Shown: positions 7,119 through 15,056 of the stretch, in pieces | How positions within the stretch are numbered: position 1 is the first letter of the stretch | Layout of the letters: the number at the start of each line of letters is the position of its first letter | DNA from: Erwinia rhapontici | GTDB taxonomy: Bacteria; Pseudomonadota; Gammaproteobacteria; Enterobacterales; Enterobacteriaceae | DNA: 64,000 bases | Direction of reading: 5' to 3' | Assembly: GCF_012271765.1 (NCBI RefSeq) | Contig: NZ_VRKO01000017.1 | Span: forward strand, 186,001-250,000 | Notes under the pieces: generated by a model | What the model saw: only the letters and a program-made list of their open reading frames with translations | What the model was told of the DNA's origin: nothing | Database searches by the model: none | Program-made: the position numbers and the translations under genes

Positions 7119-10100
7119 TTACTCCCTGTCTCTGAGTTGTGAGCGTTTACGTGTTTCGGATTCGCGCATCGCACTTCTTAATTCGTCTCTGACCATTCGA
7201 GCGATCTCTTTAGCGTCATGCCTTTCTGCACCGTTAAAGTGGATAGTCAGGTAAATATCGCCCACTCCTTTATCGAGCATGGCCGGATCTGGCCGTGCTG
7301 TAGCGGTTACCGGAACAGGAACGCCGGGCAGATTTGACCGTGCTGGCCATCCCGTCACATTGCTGGCAAAACCAGAAACAGCGTTGCCGAGTCGGCTGGT
7401 GAGTGACTGCGCCTGACTGTGTGCAGCTGCTATCCGGGGTTCTGCATACGAGCCGATCACAGGCATCACCGGCGGGTGCTTTTTGAAGACAATCTCGCCC
7501 AGCTTTTCAATCGCTGCGGGCTGTGGCATTTCGCCCGGGCCCGACCCGGCATTTTCTTTCTTACCTTTTCTGTCTTTTTTGGACAGATTCGGGCCGCTTA
7601 ATTCGGCAGTGGGTACAGGGGCAACCACAGGCGGAGGCGTCGTTGTTTTTGGAGCTGCGGGTTTAGGTGCATTGTCGCCAGCGGCTTTGATTGCAGGAGC
7701 TGAAGGTTTCCACTCCTGCGCGATCATTTTTTTCTGTTTGCTGTCCCACACGTAAACGACGGGTTTTTTCGCCTGAGGGGCTACGGCATCCATCGTACCG
7801 GCCACTTCTTTCGCCGCGTTAGCCGCTTCAGGAATCGCACCCAGTTTTTTCAGCAGCCAGCCGATGCCCTCAGCCACTTTCAGAATAACGCTGACAACGC
7901 CGGAGATTGCTTTTCCAACGATTTCACCGAATGCCCGGCCAGCTTCAGTACATTCACGTAGCGTCTCAGCGGATGCGTTTACAGGCTCAAACAATTGCTT
8001 AAACCAGTTCCACACCCGACTGATCGCGTTGCCGATGCCGTCGAAAATAGGCGCCAGCGGAGCAAACGCCTGTTTAACGGGAGCGATAGCGCTGATAAGG
8101 CCTGACCAGAATCCGCTGAAGAAAGATTTAATGGGTTCCCAGTAACGCCAGATCATCAGTGCCGCACCGGCCAGCGCTGCAACAAGTAGGCCAATCGGGC
8201 TGAGCAACACGGACAGGCCGCCGCCCAGCACCGTCAAAACGGTGCGCCCCACGCTGAGGAGCGTGCCAAAACCACCTGTTGCTAATGATCGCAGGCCGTT
8301 GCCGAGCGCTGCCAGGGCGGTACGCGGTGACGTAAACAGGGTGGTAAGTGCTGAGCCGGTTGAGCTTCCCATGCGGGAAACCATACCGATGCCATTACGG
8401 CCAGTTGCAAGGATGCTGCTGCCGAGGTTGCTGGCCGCTGAGCCAGCGGAGCGGAAGATAGGTAACCAATCTTTGACGCTGCGCCCGGTGCTACTGAGTA
8501 GCGGGCCGAGGTTCTTCAGTTTTGACGCCATGCCGCCCACAGAAGGGAGCAGGCCGCCGAAGCCCCGCCCACCGGTCAGCATCGACAGGCTGAGACGCAC
8601 GGCGGCCATCGGTAGCAGGATACTGGCAACGGCCAGCGCCAGTGAACCAAGCACGGCAAGGGCAACGCCCACGGCTACGGCGACTTTCAGCAGCGTGGCA
8701 ACCAGGGCGGGATTTGCTTCAGCCCATGCACGGAAGCGCTGGATCATCTTCGTTGCATAACCCATGACTTCCATCGCCGGGCCGCGAAGGGTTTCACCCA
8801 GGCTGCTGAATGAGTTTTGCATCGCTGCTTTAGTGGTCATCCACTTCGCGTCTACGGAGTCCAGGTTGATATCTGACTCGCGTTTCATTGAGCCTTTAGC
8901 GGCTTCCCCGTTCACCAGTTTCAACTGGCGGTACAATTCAGGCAGGTTGTTTGCCAGCTTCTGCGCGGAGCCGCCAAACTCTTTGCCGAAAATCTGCGTT
9001 AGAACGGAGGACTGATCGGACGCGGGTAATTTCTTGACCTGTTCCAGCACTGTCAGGATCGTGCCCATCGCATCAACGGGCATACGCTTCTGAATCTTCT
9101 CAGCGCTCAGACCAATAGCGTCAAGCCCCTGCATAAAGTTATCGCTCTGCTGCGTAGCGATAGACAGTTCGCGAACCATCGCATGTGTTGAGCTGGCGGC
9201 AATTTCCGGCGCAGCGCCCAGCGTCAGAAAGGTGGATGCCAGCGCGGAGGCTTTGCGGTAGTCGAGCTTGTCGGCATCGCCCCCGATGCGTTGCAGGACG
9301 TCGATAATGTCCGAACCTTTCGATTTGGCGTTGTCGTCCAGGTAGTTCAGGACGTCACCAAGCTTCTCAATTTCCTGGGTGGGTATGCTGTACAGGCCTG
9401 CAATTTTCCCCAGGCTTTCCGATAGCTCGCTTGCCGGGAGTTCAAAAGCGGTGGATGCCATCGCGGCGGTATTGGCAAACGCCAGTAAATCGGCTTTCTG
9501 CTTTTCCCACGGATCGTCACCATTGGCCGCGCCCATGCGTGCGCCACCTTCAACCAGGGCGGCATAGTCTTTCGCGCCATTCTCCATCGGCAGGCGTTCG
9601 CTGGCTTCTTTAATGGCCTTCTGCATCTCATAAAATTGCGCGGTACGATTGCCGTTATCATCGCGCATCCCGTTAACCTGTTTTGCCACACCCTTCATTG
9701 AGTTTTCAAAGCTGGCATAACTCGTAATCAGGCCCACTACCGGGGCGGCGATGGCTGCACCGGTAGCCATCATGCGCACCCCGCCGCCCTCGAGTTTTTC
9801 CCGGGTTTCTTTCGCGTGTTGATACTGCTGCTGCGCCCGGGTGACGGCAACTAATCTGCGCTGCTGTTCGGATAACTGTCGGTTATAGGCCTGCGTTCGG
9901 CGCGTGATCTGGTCTGTTGCGGTGCTGCCTCCCTTTAGCAAAACACCGTGTTGCATCAGTGATGAACGGAGGCTGCTAAGTTTGGCTTTTTCTTCATTGT
10001 GGGCGCGGGATAGCTGGCGCACTGCGTCAGACTGGCTTTTGAGTGCCGCTGTCTGTGCGTCGGTACGCTGTTTAGCCGGGCCGAATGATGCGCGGAGTTC

Positions 10101-10325
10101 TTCTGATTTCTTGCGGGCTTCAGCCAGCTGACGTGCAGTGGTTTCCGATGCTTTCGACAACCGGTCAAAACTGGCTGCGTTGCGCTCCATCCCCTTCATG
10201 CTGGTCTGAGTGGCTTTAATCTGTGACGCCAGAGAGGCGGCGCTTTTTTGCGCCGCGCTCACTGGACGGGAGAGGTTGTTGATAGCGCTGAAGGCTACCC
10301 TGATGCTTAAATTGCGATCTGTCAT
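7119..10325 (-). CDS. T: Tail tape-measure protein gpT
   Basis: This 1068-residue protein sets tail length and threads the tail tube. Residues 1-170 are coiled coil with many Gln and Lys (SLASQIKATQTSMKGMERN). A TP901-type core follows (NSMKGVAKQVNGMRDDNGNR). Hydrophobic segments lie near residues 541-578 and 695-728, and a Pro-rich linker (TTTPPPVVAPVPTAELSG) near 885-905. The start overlaps the stop of the E' reading frame, as in P2. It is longer than P2 gpT (815 residues), so the virion tail may be longer. Confidence 0.93.
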   Translation of the reverse strand: MTDRNLSIRVAFSAINNLSRPVSAAQKSAASLASQIKATQTSMKGMERNAASFDRLSKASETTARQLAEARKKSEELRASFGPAKQRTDAQTAALKSQSDAVRQLSRAHNEEKAKLSSLRSSLMQHGVLLKGGSTATDQITRRTQAYNRQLSEQQRRLVAVTRAQQQYQHAKETREKLEGGGVRMMATGAAIAAPVVGLITSYASFENSMKGVAKQVNGMRDDNGNRTAQFYEMQKAIKEASERLPMENGAKDYAALVEGGARMGAANGDDPWEKQKADLLAFANTAAMASTAFELPASELSESLGKIAGLYSIPTQEIEKLGDVLNYLDDNAKSKGSDIIDVLQRIGGDADKLDYRKASALASTFLTLGAAPEIAASSTHAMVRELSIATQQSDNFMQGLDAIGLSAEKIQKRMPVDAMGTILTVLEQVKKLPASDQSSVLTQIFGKEFGGSAQKLANNLPELYRQLKLVNGEAAKGSMKRESDINLDSVDAKWMTTKAAMQNSFSSLGETLRGPAMEVMGYATKMIQRFRAWAEANPALVATLLKVAVAVGVALAVLGSLALAVASILLPMAAVRLSLSMLTGGRGFGGLLPSVGGMASKLKNLGPLLSSTGRSVKDWLPIFRSAGSAASNLGSSILATGRNGIGMVSRMGSSTGSALTTLFTSPRTALAALGNGLRSLATGGFGTLLSVGRTVLTVLGGGLSVLLSPIGLLVAALAGAALMIWRYWEPIKSFFSGFWSGLISAIAPVKQAFAPLAPIFDGIGNAISRVWNWFKQLFEPVNASAETLRECTEAGRAFGEIVGKAISGVVSVILKVAEGIGWLLKKLGAIPEAANAAKEVAGTMDAVAPQAKKPVVYVWDSKQKKMIAQEWKPSAPAIKAAGDNAPKPAAPKTTTPPPVVAPVPTAELSGPNLSKKDRKGKKENAGSGPGEMPQPAAIEKLGEIVFKKHPPVMPVIGSYAEPRIAAAHSQAQSLTSRLGNAVSGFASNVTGWPARSNLPGVPVPVTATARPDPAMLDKGVGDIYLTIHFNGAERHDAKEIARMVRDELRSAMRESETRKRSQLRDRE

Positions 10326-10770
10326 TCTTCCTGTCCATTACGGGCCAACGCACGCTTATGCCAGGTAAGAAATTCTCCCACTGGCATCGTGTCGTAGGTT
10401 GACGGCTGCCAGTGGAAAATTACGGCGATATCTGCGATTAGTTCGTCAGTATCAACCGTCGGACAGCGGATTACGCTTCTGGCGTTGCTGTCTCGTTCGG
10501 TTCCGATTGCGGTGCCAAAAAATCAGCGATACCCGCCGCGAACTGCGCAAAATCAGACGGGTGAAGCGCGGAGATTTCCACTTCAGTCAGTGCCGGGCTG
10601 GTGACACGTGGCAGCAGTTTGATCAGGGAGTCAACATCGCTGGTCATGACGTCATACAGCTTCAGGCCTCGCAGTGAGCCGGTCTGCTTCATAGCGTCAG
10701 TGATCGTGACCTCTTTGATAGTGCCTGTGCCGCGAGTAATAGGAGCGAACAGTGGAATAGATTTTGCCAT
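10322..10770 (-). CDS. E+E': Tail chaperone gpE+E' (programmed -1 frameshift product)
   Basis: P2 makes a second chaperone by a -1 frameshift near the end of E. The same signal is present: the heptamer T TTT TTG (complement of 10516-10522) in the E frame. After slipping, the reading frame passes the E stop and continues through DELIADIAVIFHWQPSTYD ... RALARNGQEE to a stop at 10322-10324, overlapping the T start. That C-terminal block is the conserved E' domain (ADIAVIFHW). The E' segment has no good start of its own. The frameshift is inferred from the conserved heptamer and open frame. Confidence 0.85.
10471..10770 (-). CDS. E: Tail assembly chaperone gpE
   Basis: The 99-residue zero-frame product begins MAKSIPLFAPITRGTGTIKEV and contains LRGLKLYDVMTSDVDSLIKLLPRVTSPAL, the phage tail assembly chaperone family 10 pattern. 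It coats or assists the tape-measure protein before tube assembly. It lies between FII and T as in P2. The TTTTTTG heptamer falls near codon 84. Confidence 0.92.
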   Translation of the reverse strand: MAKSIPLFAPITRGTGTIKEVTITDAMKQTGSLRGLKLYDVMTSDVDSLIKLLPRVTSPALTEVEISALHPSDFAQFAAGIADFLAPQSEPNETATPEA

Positions 10771-10831
10771 GATAAAAATCTCTTAAGTGCCGGGCGCGGT
10801 ATTGCCCCCGGCGGGGTTGTTTGCTGGCTGG

Positions 10832-11344
10832 TTACAGGCCGATGTTTTTGCGATGTTCTTCCAGCTTGTCTACGCCATCGACTTTCCAGACCATGTTGAG
10901 CGCATCCAGCTCAAAGGCTTCTTCGTTGTTGATTGTGATTTTGACGTATGTGTTTTTCAGCGTGTATTTATGCGAGGTGTTATCACCCTGTTTCGCGCTG
11001 CCCCAGTCCATTTCCTGCACACGTCCCCGCGTCTGAATTTCGCAGGGAATGGACAGGCCGGTTGTATCGTCAAGGTATGAACCGGCAAAGCGCAGCTGCA
11101 CGCCGTCAATCGTTGCGCCGTAAGTTTTTAGCAGACGTGCATCCAGACCCCCGAGTGTGATTTCCATATCAGCGGCCCCGGCTTCAAATCCGAGATGAAT
11201 GGACACGCCCATTGGCATTCCGGCACCCTGGTAATCTTCGGTCTTGCGGGACAGCTTTGGCGTGGTGATCTCTTCAGCAATGCCGAGGAAGCTGTCGCCG
11301 TTAACGAAGGTATTCCAGGAAAAAAGTTTGCTTGGTAATCCCAT
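10832..11344 (-). CDS. FII: Major tail tube protein gpFII
   Basis: 170 residues, with the P2 FII landmarks: KLSRKTEDYQGAGMPMGV, VQLRFAGSYLDDTTG, and the ending VDKLEEHRKNIGL, which is nearly identical in P2 (VDRLEQHRRNIGL). It polymerises into the tube through which DNA passes. It starts 12 bases after the FI stop and is co-transcribed with it. Confidence 0.95.
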   Translation of the reverse strand: MGLPSKLFSWNTFVNGDSFLGIAEEITTPKLSRKTEDYQGAGMPMGVSIHLGFEAGAADMEITLGGLDARLLKTYGATIDGVQLRFAGSYLDDTTGLSIPCEIQTRGRVQEMDWGSAKQGDNTSHKYTLKNTYVKITINNEEAFELDALNMVWKVDGVDKLEEHRKNIGL

Positions 11345-11355
11345 GATTTTTTTCC

Positions 11356-12543
11356 TCAGGCCTGGGCGAACGTTGCGATGTACTCATCCGTGAATTCCTG
11401 AATTAACTCCAGGTGTTCCAGCGGCGGCACGGGCGTGTATTTATAGCGAATGGTGGCTTTACCATCGCGCAGGGCTTCGGGGGTGTTATCCCCGGCGTAA
11501 TCAAACCAGCACTCGAAGCCCAGCAGGCGGTTGGCCGTCACCAGCGCCGCGCCTTTCCGGTTGATGCCATCCACAATGTCCTTAATCAGCGACGGCGTGA
11601 GCGGCTTATCAATGTACGGGAAGTGCGCTTCAGCGATGGTGTCTGCAAGGATTTGCGCTGTGCGGGTATAGCTTTCGAAGAAGTAGGTTTCAGCGTCACA
11701 GGTACGCGATCCCCAGAAGCGGAAGCCGTTACGCTTAATCAGCGTGGTGATGCCTTTGCTGTTGAGATCGTCAGCGTCGGTATCGTCACCCTGGAGCGTC
11801 CAGTAAACGTCTGCGGAGATACCCAGGACGTTTGATACAGGCACGTTCGACAGGACTTTATGCCAGCCCTGTTCGGCATCGATTTTCGCACGAAGGCCGA
11901 TGGCGTAGGCCGCAGCTGGAATGGTTTCATTCGCAGCGGTCAGGCTGTTATAGGCGATGAAGTCAGGGTAAATCACCATGATTTCACGTTCGCTGAAGTC
12001 TTCGCGGTACGTTTTTGCCTCTGCGATGGTTTTACAACCGTTCGCGCCGACGTAAGCGAAAGCCCGCAGCTTTTCAGCGATAACGGCCAGCTGGAGCGCC
12101 ACGACTTTTGTATCGAGTCCCGGTACTGCAAGCACGCGGGGGTGCTCACCGGTGCGCGGTTCTGCGGTCAGTAGTGCAAACATGCCGGTATAACGACCAT
12201 CTGCACCGACGCCGCCAATAGCCAGCTGATCCTGCGTAGGGGCAGTTTCACCTTCAGAAGGAATAACCTTTGATGCATCCGCAACGCGGACCACAACCGT
12301 TTTCGGGCTGGCCTGGTCAGAGATGGCTTTCAGGGTGGTGTAGAGCGTGCCGCTTTTCCCGGCTTTACCGAGATAATCCCGGACACGCGTCAGTAATACT
12401 GGCGTGTTTAGCGGGAAGGTAACGGCGTCAGCATCGTCAGCGGTACAGACCACGCCGATAACGGCGGTATCAATATCGCGGATCATTGTGCTGAGGTCGG
12501 TAGTTTCTTTGACCCGGACGCCGTGGTGGTAATTTTCACTCAT
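11356..12543 (-). CDS. FI: Contractile tail sheath protein gpFI
   Basis: A 395-residue sheath protein. MSENYHHGVRVKETTDLSTMI at the start, LRAKIDAEQGWHKVLSNV in the middle and YTPVPPLEHLELIQEFTDEYIA at the end match P2 FI along the whole length. It is the first gene of the leftward FI-FII-E-T-U transcript. The start at 12543 has AGAGG a few bases upstream. A TGT-N12-ACA palindrome lies about 80 bases upstream, at the distance expected for an Ogr-activated late promoter. Confidence 0.95.
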   Translation of the reverse strand: MSENYHHGVRVKETTDLSTMIRDIDTAVIGVVCTADDADAVTFPLNTPVLLTRVRDYLGKAGKSGTLYTTLKAISDQASPKTVVVRVADASKVIPSEGETAPTQDQLAIGGVGADGRYTGMFALLTAEPRTGEHPRVLAVPGLDTKVVALQLAVIAEKLRAFAYVGANGCKTIAEAKTYREDFSEREIMVIYPDFIAYNSLTAANETIPAAAYAIGLRAKIDAEQGWHKVLSNVPVSNVLGISADVYWTLQGDDTDADDLNSKGITTLIKRNGFRFWGSRTCDAETYFFESYTRTAQILADTIAEAHFPYIDKPLTPSLIKDIVDGINRKGAALVTANRLLGFECWFDYAGDNTPEALRDGKATIRYKYTPVPPLEHLELIQEFTDEYIATFAQA

Positions 12544-12614
12544 GCTTTGTTGCCTCTGGTTGATGCGTGCAATACATCATCGTGAAGCGGGGCAACCTTT
12601 TCACGCTGTGGCGA

Positions 12615-12634
12615 TTGTCGCTGGCGGCTGACAA
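12615..12634. promoter_or_regulatory. Putative Ogr/Delta activator box between FI and D
   Basis: TTGTC-N10-GACAA is a perfect dyad containing TGT-N12-ACA, the P2 late-promoter activator consensus (known to be centred near -55). Its centre is about 82 bases from the FI start and 66 from the D start. On the minus strand a TGTATT (complement of 12573-12578) could serve as -10, placing the centre near -55 to -60 of a leftward start. Because the box is symmetric it might also drive D. Confidence 0.7.
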
Positions 12635-12689
12635 CCTGCGCCAGCTGACTGAAGTCCTCACGCGGGCGAGGATGCAGGCAGGGGGATTT

Positions 12690-13802
12690 ATGCTGAACAT
12701 ATTTGATGACGATTTATCACCACAGCCAGCATTTGAGCTGATGGTAAAAGGCGAGGTGCTGACAAGTCTGGATGATCGGTTGATGTCGCTGACGCTGACG
12801 GATAACCGCGGCTTTGAAGCGGACAGGCTGGAGCTGACGATTGATGATACTGACGGGATGGTTGTCATGCCGCCGAGAGGTGCGGAAATCGCTGTTGCTA
12901 TCGGCTGGGCTAATAAGCCTCTGGTTGATAAAGGTGTGTATACGGTGGATGAAATTACCCACCAGGGGCCGCCTGACCGTCTGGTGATCACCGCCCGAAG
13001 TGCGGATTTTCGTGAGGACTTCAACGTTAAGCGGGAATACAGCTGGCATAACATCACCGTGGGGGCGGTGGTTTCCGCTATTGCCGGTCGCTATGACCTG
13101 ATCCCTGCGGTCAGTGCGTCACTGAAGGATGTGGAGATAGACCACGCTGACCAGACCAGTGAATCCGATATCAGCTTCCTGACGCGCATGGCTGAAATGA
13201 TCGGCGCTGTTGCAACGATTAAAAATGGCCGGTTACTGTTTATCGTGCCGGGGATGGGAGTTTCACAAAGTGGCCGCGTGCTGCCGTCGGTAATGATTAC
13301 CCGCGCCAGCGGGGACGGGCATTCATTCCGGGTTGCTGATCGCGATGCGTACACAGGCGTTCAGGCTTACTGGCTTGATCTGAACTTCGGTAAGAAAAAG
13401 CCCACCGCCGTAAAGCGCCGGAAAAAAACAAAGCCAGTGACCGTTACGCCTGCTTCAAGCAAGAAAGAAGGCGATTACGTCGAAGGCGCTGAAGGTAACG
13501 TATTTGTCATACGCAAAACGTTTAAGACTGAGCGGGCTGCCCGGCGTGCGGCGGCGGCCAAATGGGCTGAGCTTCAGCGCGGCGCAGCTGAATTTAGCAT
13601 TACTCTGGCACGCGGCCGCGAGGATTTGTACCCAGAGTTGCACGCGAACGTGAGTGGCTTTAAACCAATGATCGATGCGGCAGACTGGGTGATTAACCGG
13701 GTGACTCATACCATTGACGATAACGGATTTATGACCGGGCTTGAGCTGGAGGTGCGGATCACTGGCTGGGAAGGTGCTGAAGAAACAAGCGAAACGGAAT
13801 AG
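12690..13802 (+). CDS. D: Tail protein gpD
   Basis: A 370-residue late control D / phage tail hub protein that forms the ring between tube and spike. The family match begins at MLNIFDDDLSPQPAFELMV, then LTSLDDRLMSLTLTD, GVYTVDEITHQGPPD and WVINRVTHTIDDNGF. The start at ATG 12690 has GGGGG just upstream; the frame stays open back to a GTG at 12567, but those 41 codons do not resemble gpD. A Lys-rich insert (KKKPTAVKRRKKTKP) lies near residue 240. It is separated from its usual upstream neighbour U by the inverted block. Confidence 0.92.
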   Translation: MLNIFDDDLSPQPAFELMVKGEVLTSLDDRLMSLTLTDNRGFEADRLELTIDDTDGMVVMPPRGAEIAVAIGWANKPLVDKGVYTVDEITHQGPPDRLVITARSADFREDFNVKREYSWHNITVGAVVSAIAGRYDLIPAVSASLKDVEIDHADQTSESDISFLTRMAEMIGAVATIKNGRLLFIVPGMGVSQSGRVLPSVMITRASGDGHSFRVADRDAYTGVQAYWLDLNFGKKKPTAVKRRKKTKPVTVTPASSKKEGDYVEGAEGNVFVIRKTFKTERAARRAAAAKWAELQRGAAEFSITLARGREDLYPELHANVSGFKPMIDAADWVINRVTHTIDDNGFMTGLELEVRITGWEGAEETSETE

Positions 13803-13862
13803 ATTATTTTTCGGAGTTATCCTAAAATGCTGGCGAGTTTAATCAGATAGTGGTGAGGTTTT

Positions 13863-14102
13863 ATGTTCACCTGCCCGAAATGCAACGCCAGCGCCAAAAC
13901 CCGTACCAGCGTAAGAATCAGCGAGATGACTCGCCGCAGTTACCACCAGTGCAATAACCTTGCCTGCGGTGCCGCGTTTACTACTCTGGATTCCGTAGAG
14001 CATTTTCTGAACCAGGTCAGCCCGGTAGCCGCGCACAGCGTGCCGAAAGATATTTTTCCCGGCTCCCACTATGGGGATGACCAGTTAGCCTTATCACTCT
14101 GA
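13863..14102 (+). CDS. ogr: Late gene activator Ogr/Delta
   Basis: A 79-residue zinc-binding activator of phage late promoters. It begins MFTCPKCNASAKTRTSVRI and has the Ogr cysteine pattern C4-x2-C7-x22-C30-x4-C35, followed by AAFTTLDSVEHFL. In P2, Ogr contacts RNA polymerase and binds TGT-N12-ACA sites. One such site is present at 12615-12634. The gene lies 60 bases after D, as in P2, and is followed by a strong terminator. Confidence 0.95.
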   Translation: MFTCPKCNASAKTRTSVRISEMTRRSYHQCNNLACGAAFTTLDSVEHFLNQVSPVAAHSVPKDIFPGSHYGDDQLALSL

Positions 14103-14111
14103 AGAAAACAG

Positions 14112-14135
14112 AAACCCCGCAATGCGGGGTTTTTT
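14112..14135 (+). terminator. Terminator after ogr
   Basis: ACCCCGC-AAT-GCGGGGT followed by a run of six T (14130-14135). A classic intrinsic terminator ending the phage late region. It lies only 26 bases before the next gene. Confidence 0.92.
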
Positions 14136-14161
14136 ATTGCCGACGATTAGCAGGAGGAAGC

Positions 14162-14869
14162 ATGTCTTTATTGGCCCAAATGTATGAACCTGAGCGCAGG
14201 AGCTTTATTGAAAAACATAATTTCTACAGCCAGCAGTGCAAGACACGGCTAGTTGCTCAGTTCAGTGATATTGATGGCGAGGCTGATCAGTACTTTAAAG
14301 AACATGCTGAGTCCTTGCAGCCTGCCTTTGCAAATAATGAGGACGTGGATTGGGGGAGTTTCTGGGATCAGGTGCGTGAGGAAGCGTACTCTCATTACTC
14401 TATGCTGGAAGATATGAAAAAAATCACTCTCCTTTCCGTTACGGCAGCGATTTATCACAACTGGGACAAGGAGTTCCGAGGATGGTTAGTGAAAGAAATG
14501 AGGTTTAGCTTCTCGGAAGATAGTACTGCACAGATTTGGAAGGCCAGCATAGCCAAACTATGTGAATTTATGGCGAGTAATGGTTGGGATGTTGGATGCT
14601 CTAGCCCTATGAAAAAAATTATTGTCATGCATCATCTTGTAAATGCTTATAAACATGGAAGCGGGCCTTCATTTGAGAAAATCTGTGACCATCATCAAGA
14701 GTATCTTGACGAGCACGTTGTCGAGGCTTCACTTAATGGGCGACGTTATAAAGCGAAATATGATGACATAAGGGTCAAAGAGAGCCAGTTCGATGATTTT
14801 TCTGATGCAATCACAGCCTTTTGGCAGTCGGTGCCAGCCAGAATTGAATGGCTACAAGAGAATGAATAA
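14162..14869 (+). CDS. Unidentified prophage cargo gene
   Basis: This 235-residue soluble protein is not one I recognise. It starts MSLLAQMYEPERRSFIEKH with a strong AGGAGG at 14151-14156. It has no signal peptide or membrane segment and is rich in aromatic and acidic residues. A possible motif is VNAYKHGSGPSFEK (Asn-x-x-Lys-His-Gly) near residue 160. The base composition is visibly AT-richer than the flanking phage genes. It lies between the ogr terminator and the attachment site, a place where P2 relatives carry accessory (lysogenic conversion or defence) genes. There is little room for its own promoter after the ogr terminator. Function unknown. Confidence 0.8.
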   Translation: MSLLAQMYEPERRSFIEKHNFYSQQCKTRLVAQFSDIDGEADQYFKEHAESLQPAFANNEDVDWGSFWDQVREEAYSHYSMLEDMKKITLLSVTAAIYHNWDKEFRGWLVKEMRFSFSEDSTAQIWKASIAKLCEFMASNGWDVGCSSPMKKIIVMHHLVNAYKHGSGPSFEKICDHHQEYLDEHVVEASLNGRRYKAKYDDIRVKESQFDDFSDAITAFWQSVPARIEWLQENE

Positions 14870-14870
14870 G

Positions 14871-14896
14871 CCCGCATTGAGCGGGCCTGATTTTAT
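14871..14896 (+). terminator. Terminator after the cargo gene
   Basis: AGCCCGC-ATTGA-GCGGGC then CTGATTTTATT. The hairpin is strong and the T tract is interrupted. It isolates the cargo gene from the host side. Confidence 0.7.
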
Positions 14897-14899
14897 TGA

Positions 14900-14918
14900 T
14901 GTGGTCAATGTGTGGACA
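14900..14918 (+). other. Tandem integrase arm-type sites near attR
   Basis: TGTGGTCA (14900-14907) and TGTGGACA (14911-14918) are direct repeats 11 bases apart, one helical turn. TGTGGACA is, from memory, the P2 integrase arm-site consensus. They also sit beside two small inverted repeats (14906-14921 and 14925-14944). Their presence indicates that the crossover core lies just to the right. Confidence 0.65.
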
Positions 14919-14971
14919 TTGAGTGAAACAAATCCTTTTGTTTCATTGGTTTATTGTCAATTAAATGACAT

Positions 14972-15010
14972 ATCCCTGTCTTCCCCCGCCATGATGGCGG
15001 GGTTTTTTTT
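14972..15010 (+). ncRNA. cpxQ: 3' end of CpxQ-like sRNA / cpxP terminator at attR
   Basis: ATCCCTGTCTTCCCCC (14972-14987), then a CCCCGCC-ATGAT-GGCGGGG hairpin and eight T. From memory this matches the second seed region and terminator of E. coli CpxQ, the small RNA released from the cpxP 3' UTR. cpxP itself is not here and would lie beyond the other end of the prophage. This is therefore the right half of the interrupted locus, or a copy carried in the phage core. It precedes fieF, the normal neighbour of cpxP. Confidence 0.65.
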
Positions 15011-15056
15011 GCCCAAAACTCAGTATACTTAGCACTCCGACGTCACGGGGTATTCC

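Larger units (their letters stand above)
1..14970. mobile_element. P2-like prophage, late-gene half (extends left of the window)
   Basis: Structural and lysis genes occur in P2 order (X, holin, endolysin, spanins, R, S, V, W, J, I, H, G, then FI-U inverted, D, ogr). This marks a Peduovirus-type prophage whose late end points toward fieF. The integrase, immunity, replication, packaging and head genes would lie to the left, outside the window. The right boundary is inferred from tandem integrase arm-type sites at 14900-14918 and from host-like cpxP 3' UTR sequence starting near 14966. Insertion in the cpxP-fieF interval is a known P2-family location. The exact core cannot be fixed without attL. 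Confidence 0.93.

Noticed and set aside
12567-12689. 41-codon N-terminal extension of gpD from GTG 12567
   Set aside because: It does not resemble gpD, overlaps the Ogr-type box and lacks a ribosome site, whereas ATG 12690 has one and begins the family match.
14162-14869. Toxin-antitoxin module at the prophage end
   Set aside because: Only one gene is present; no short partner frame with a ribosome site adjoins it.
14870-15056. tRNA gene as attachment site
   Set aside because: No cloverleaf or tRNA 3' end is visible; the site is the cpxP-fieF intergenic region.
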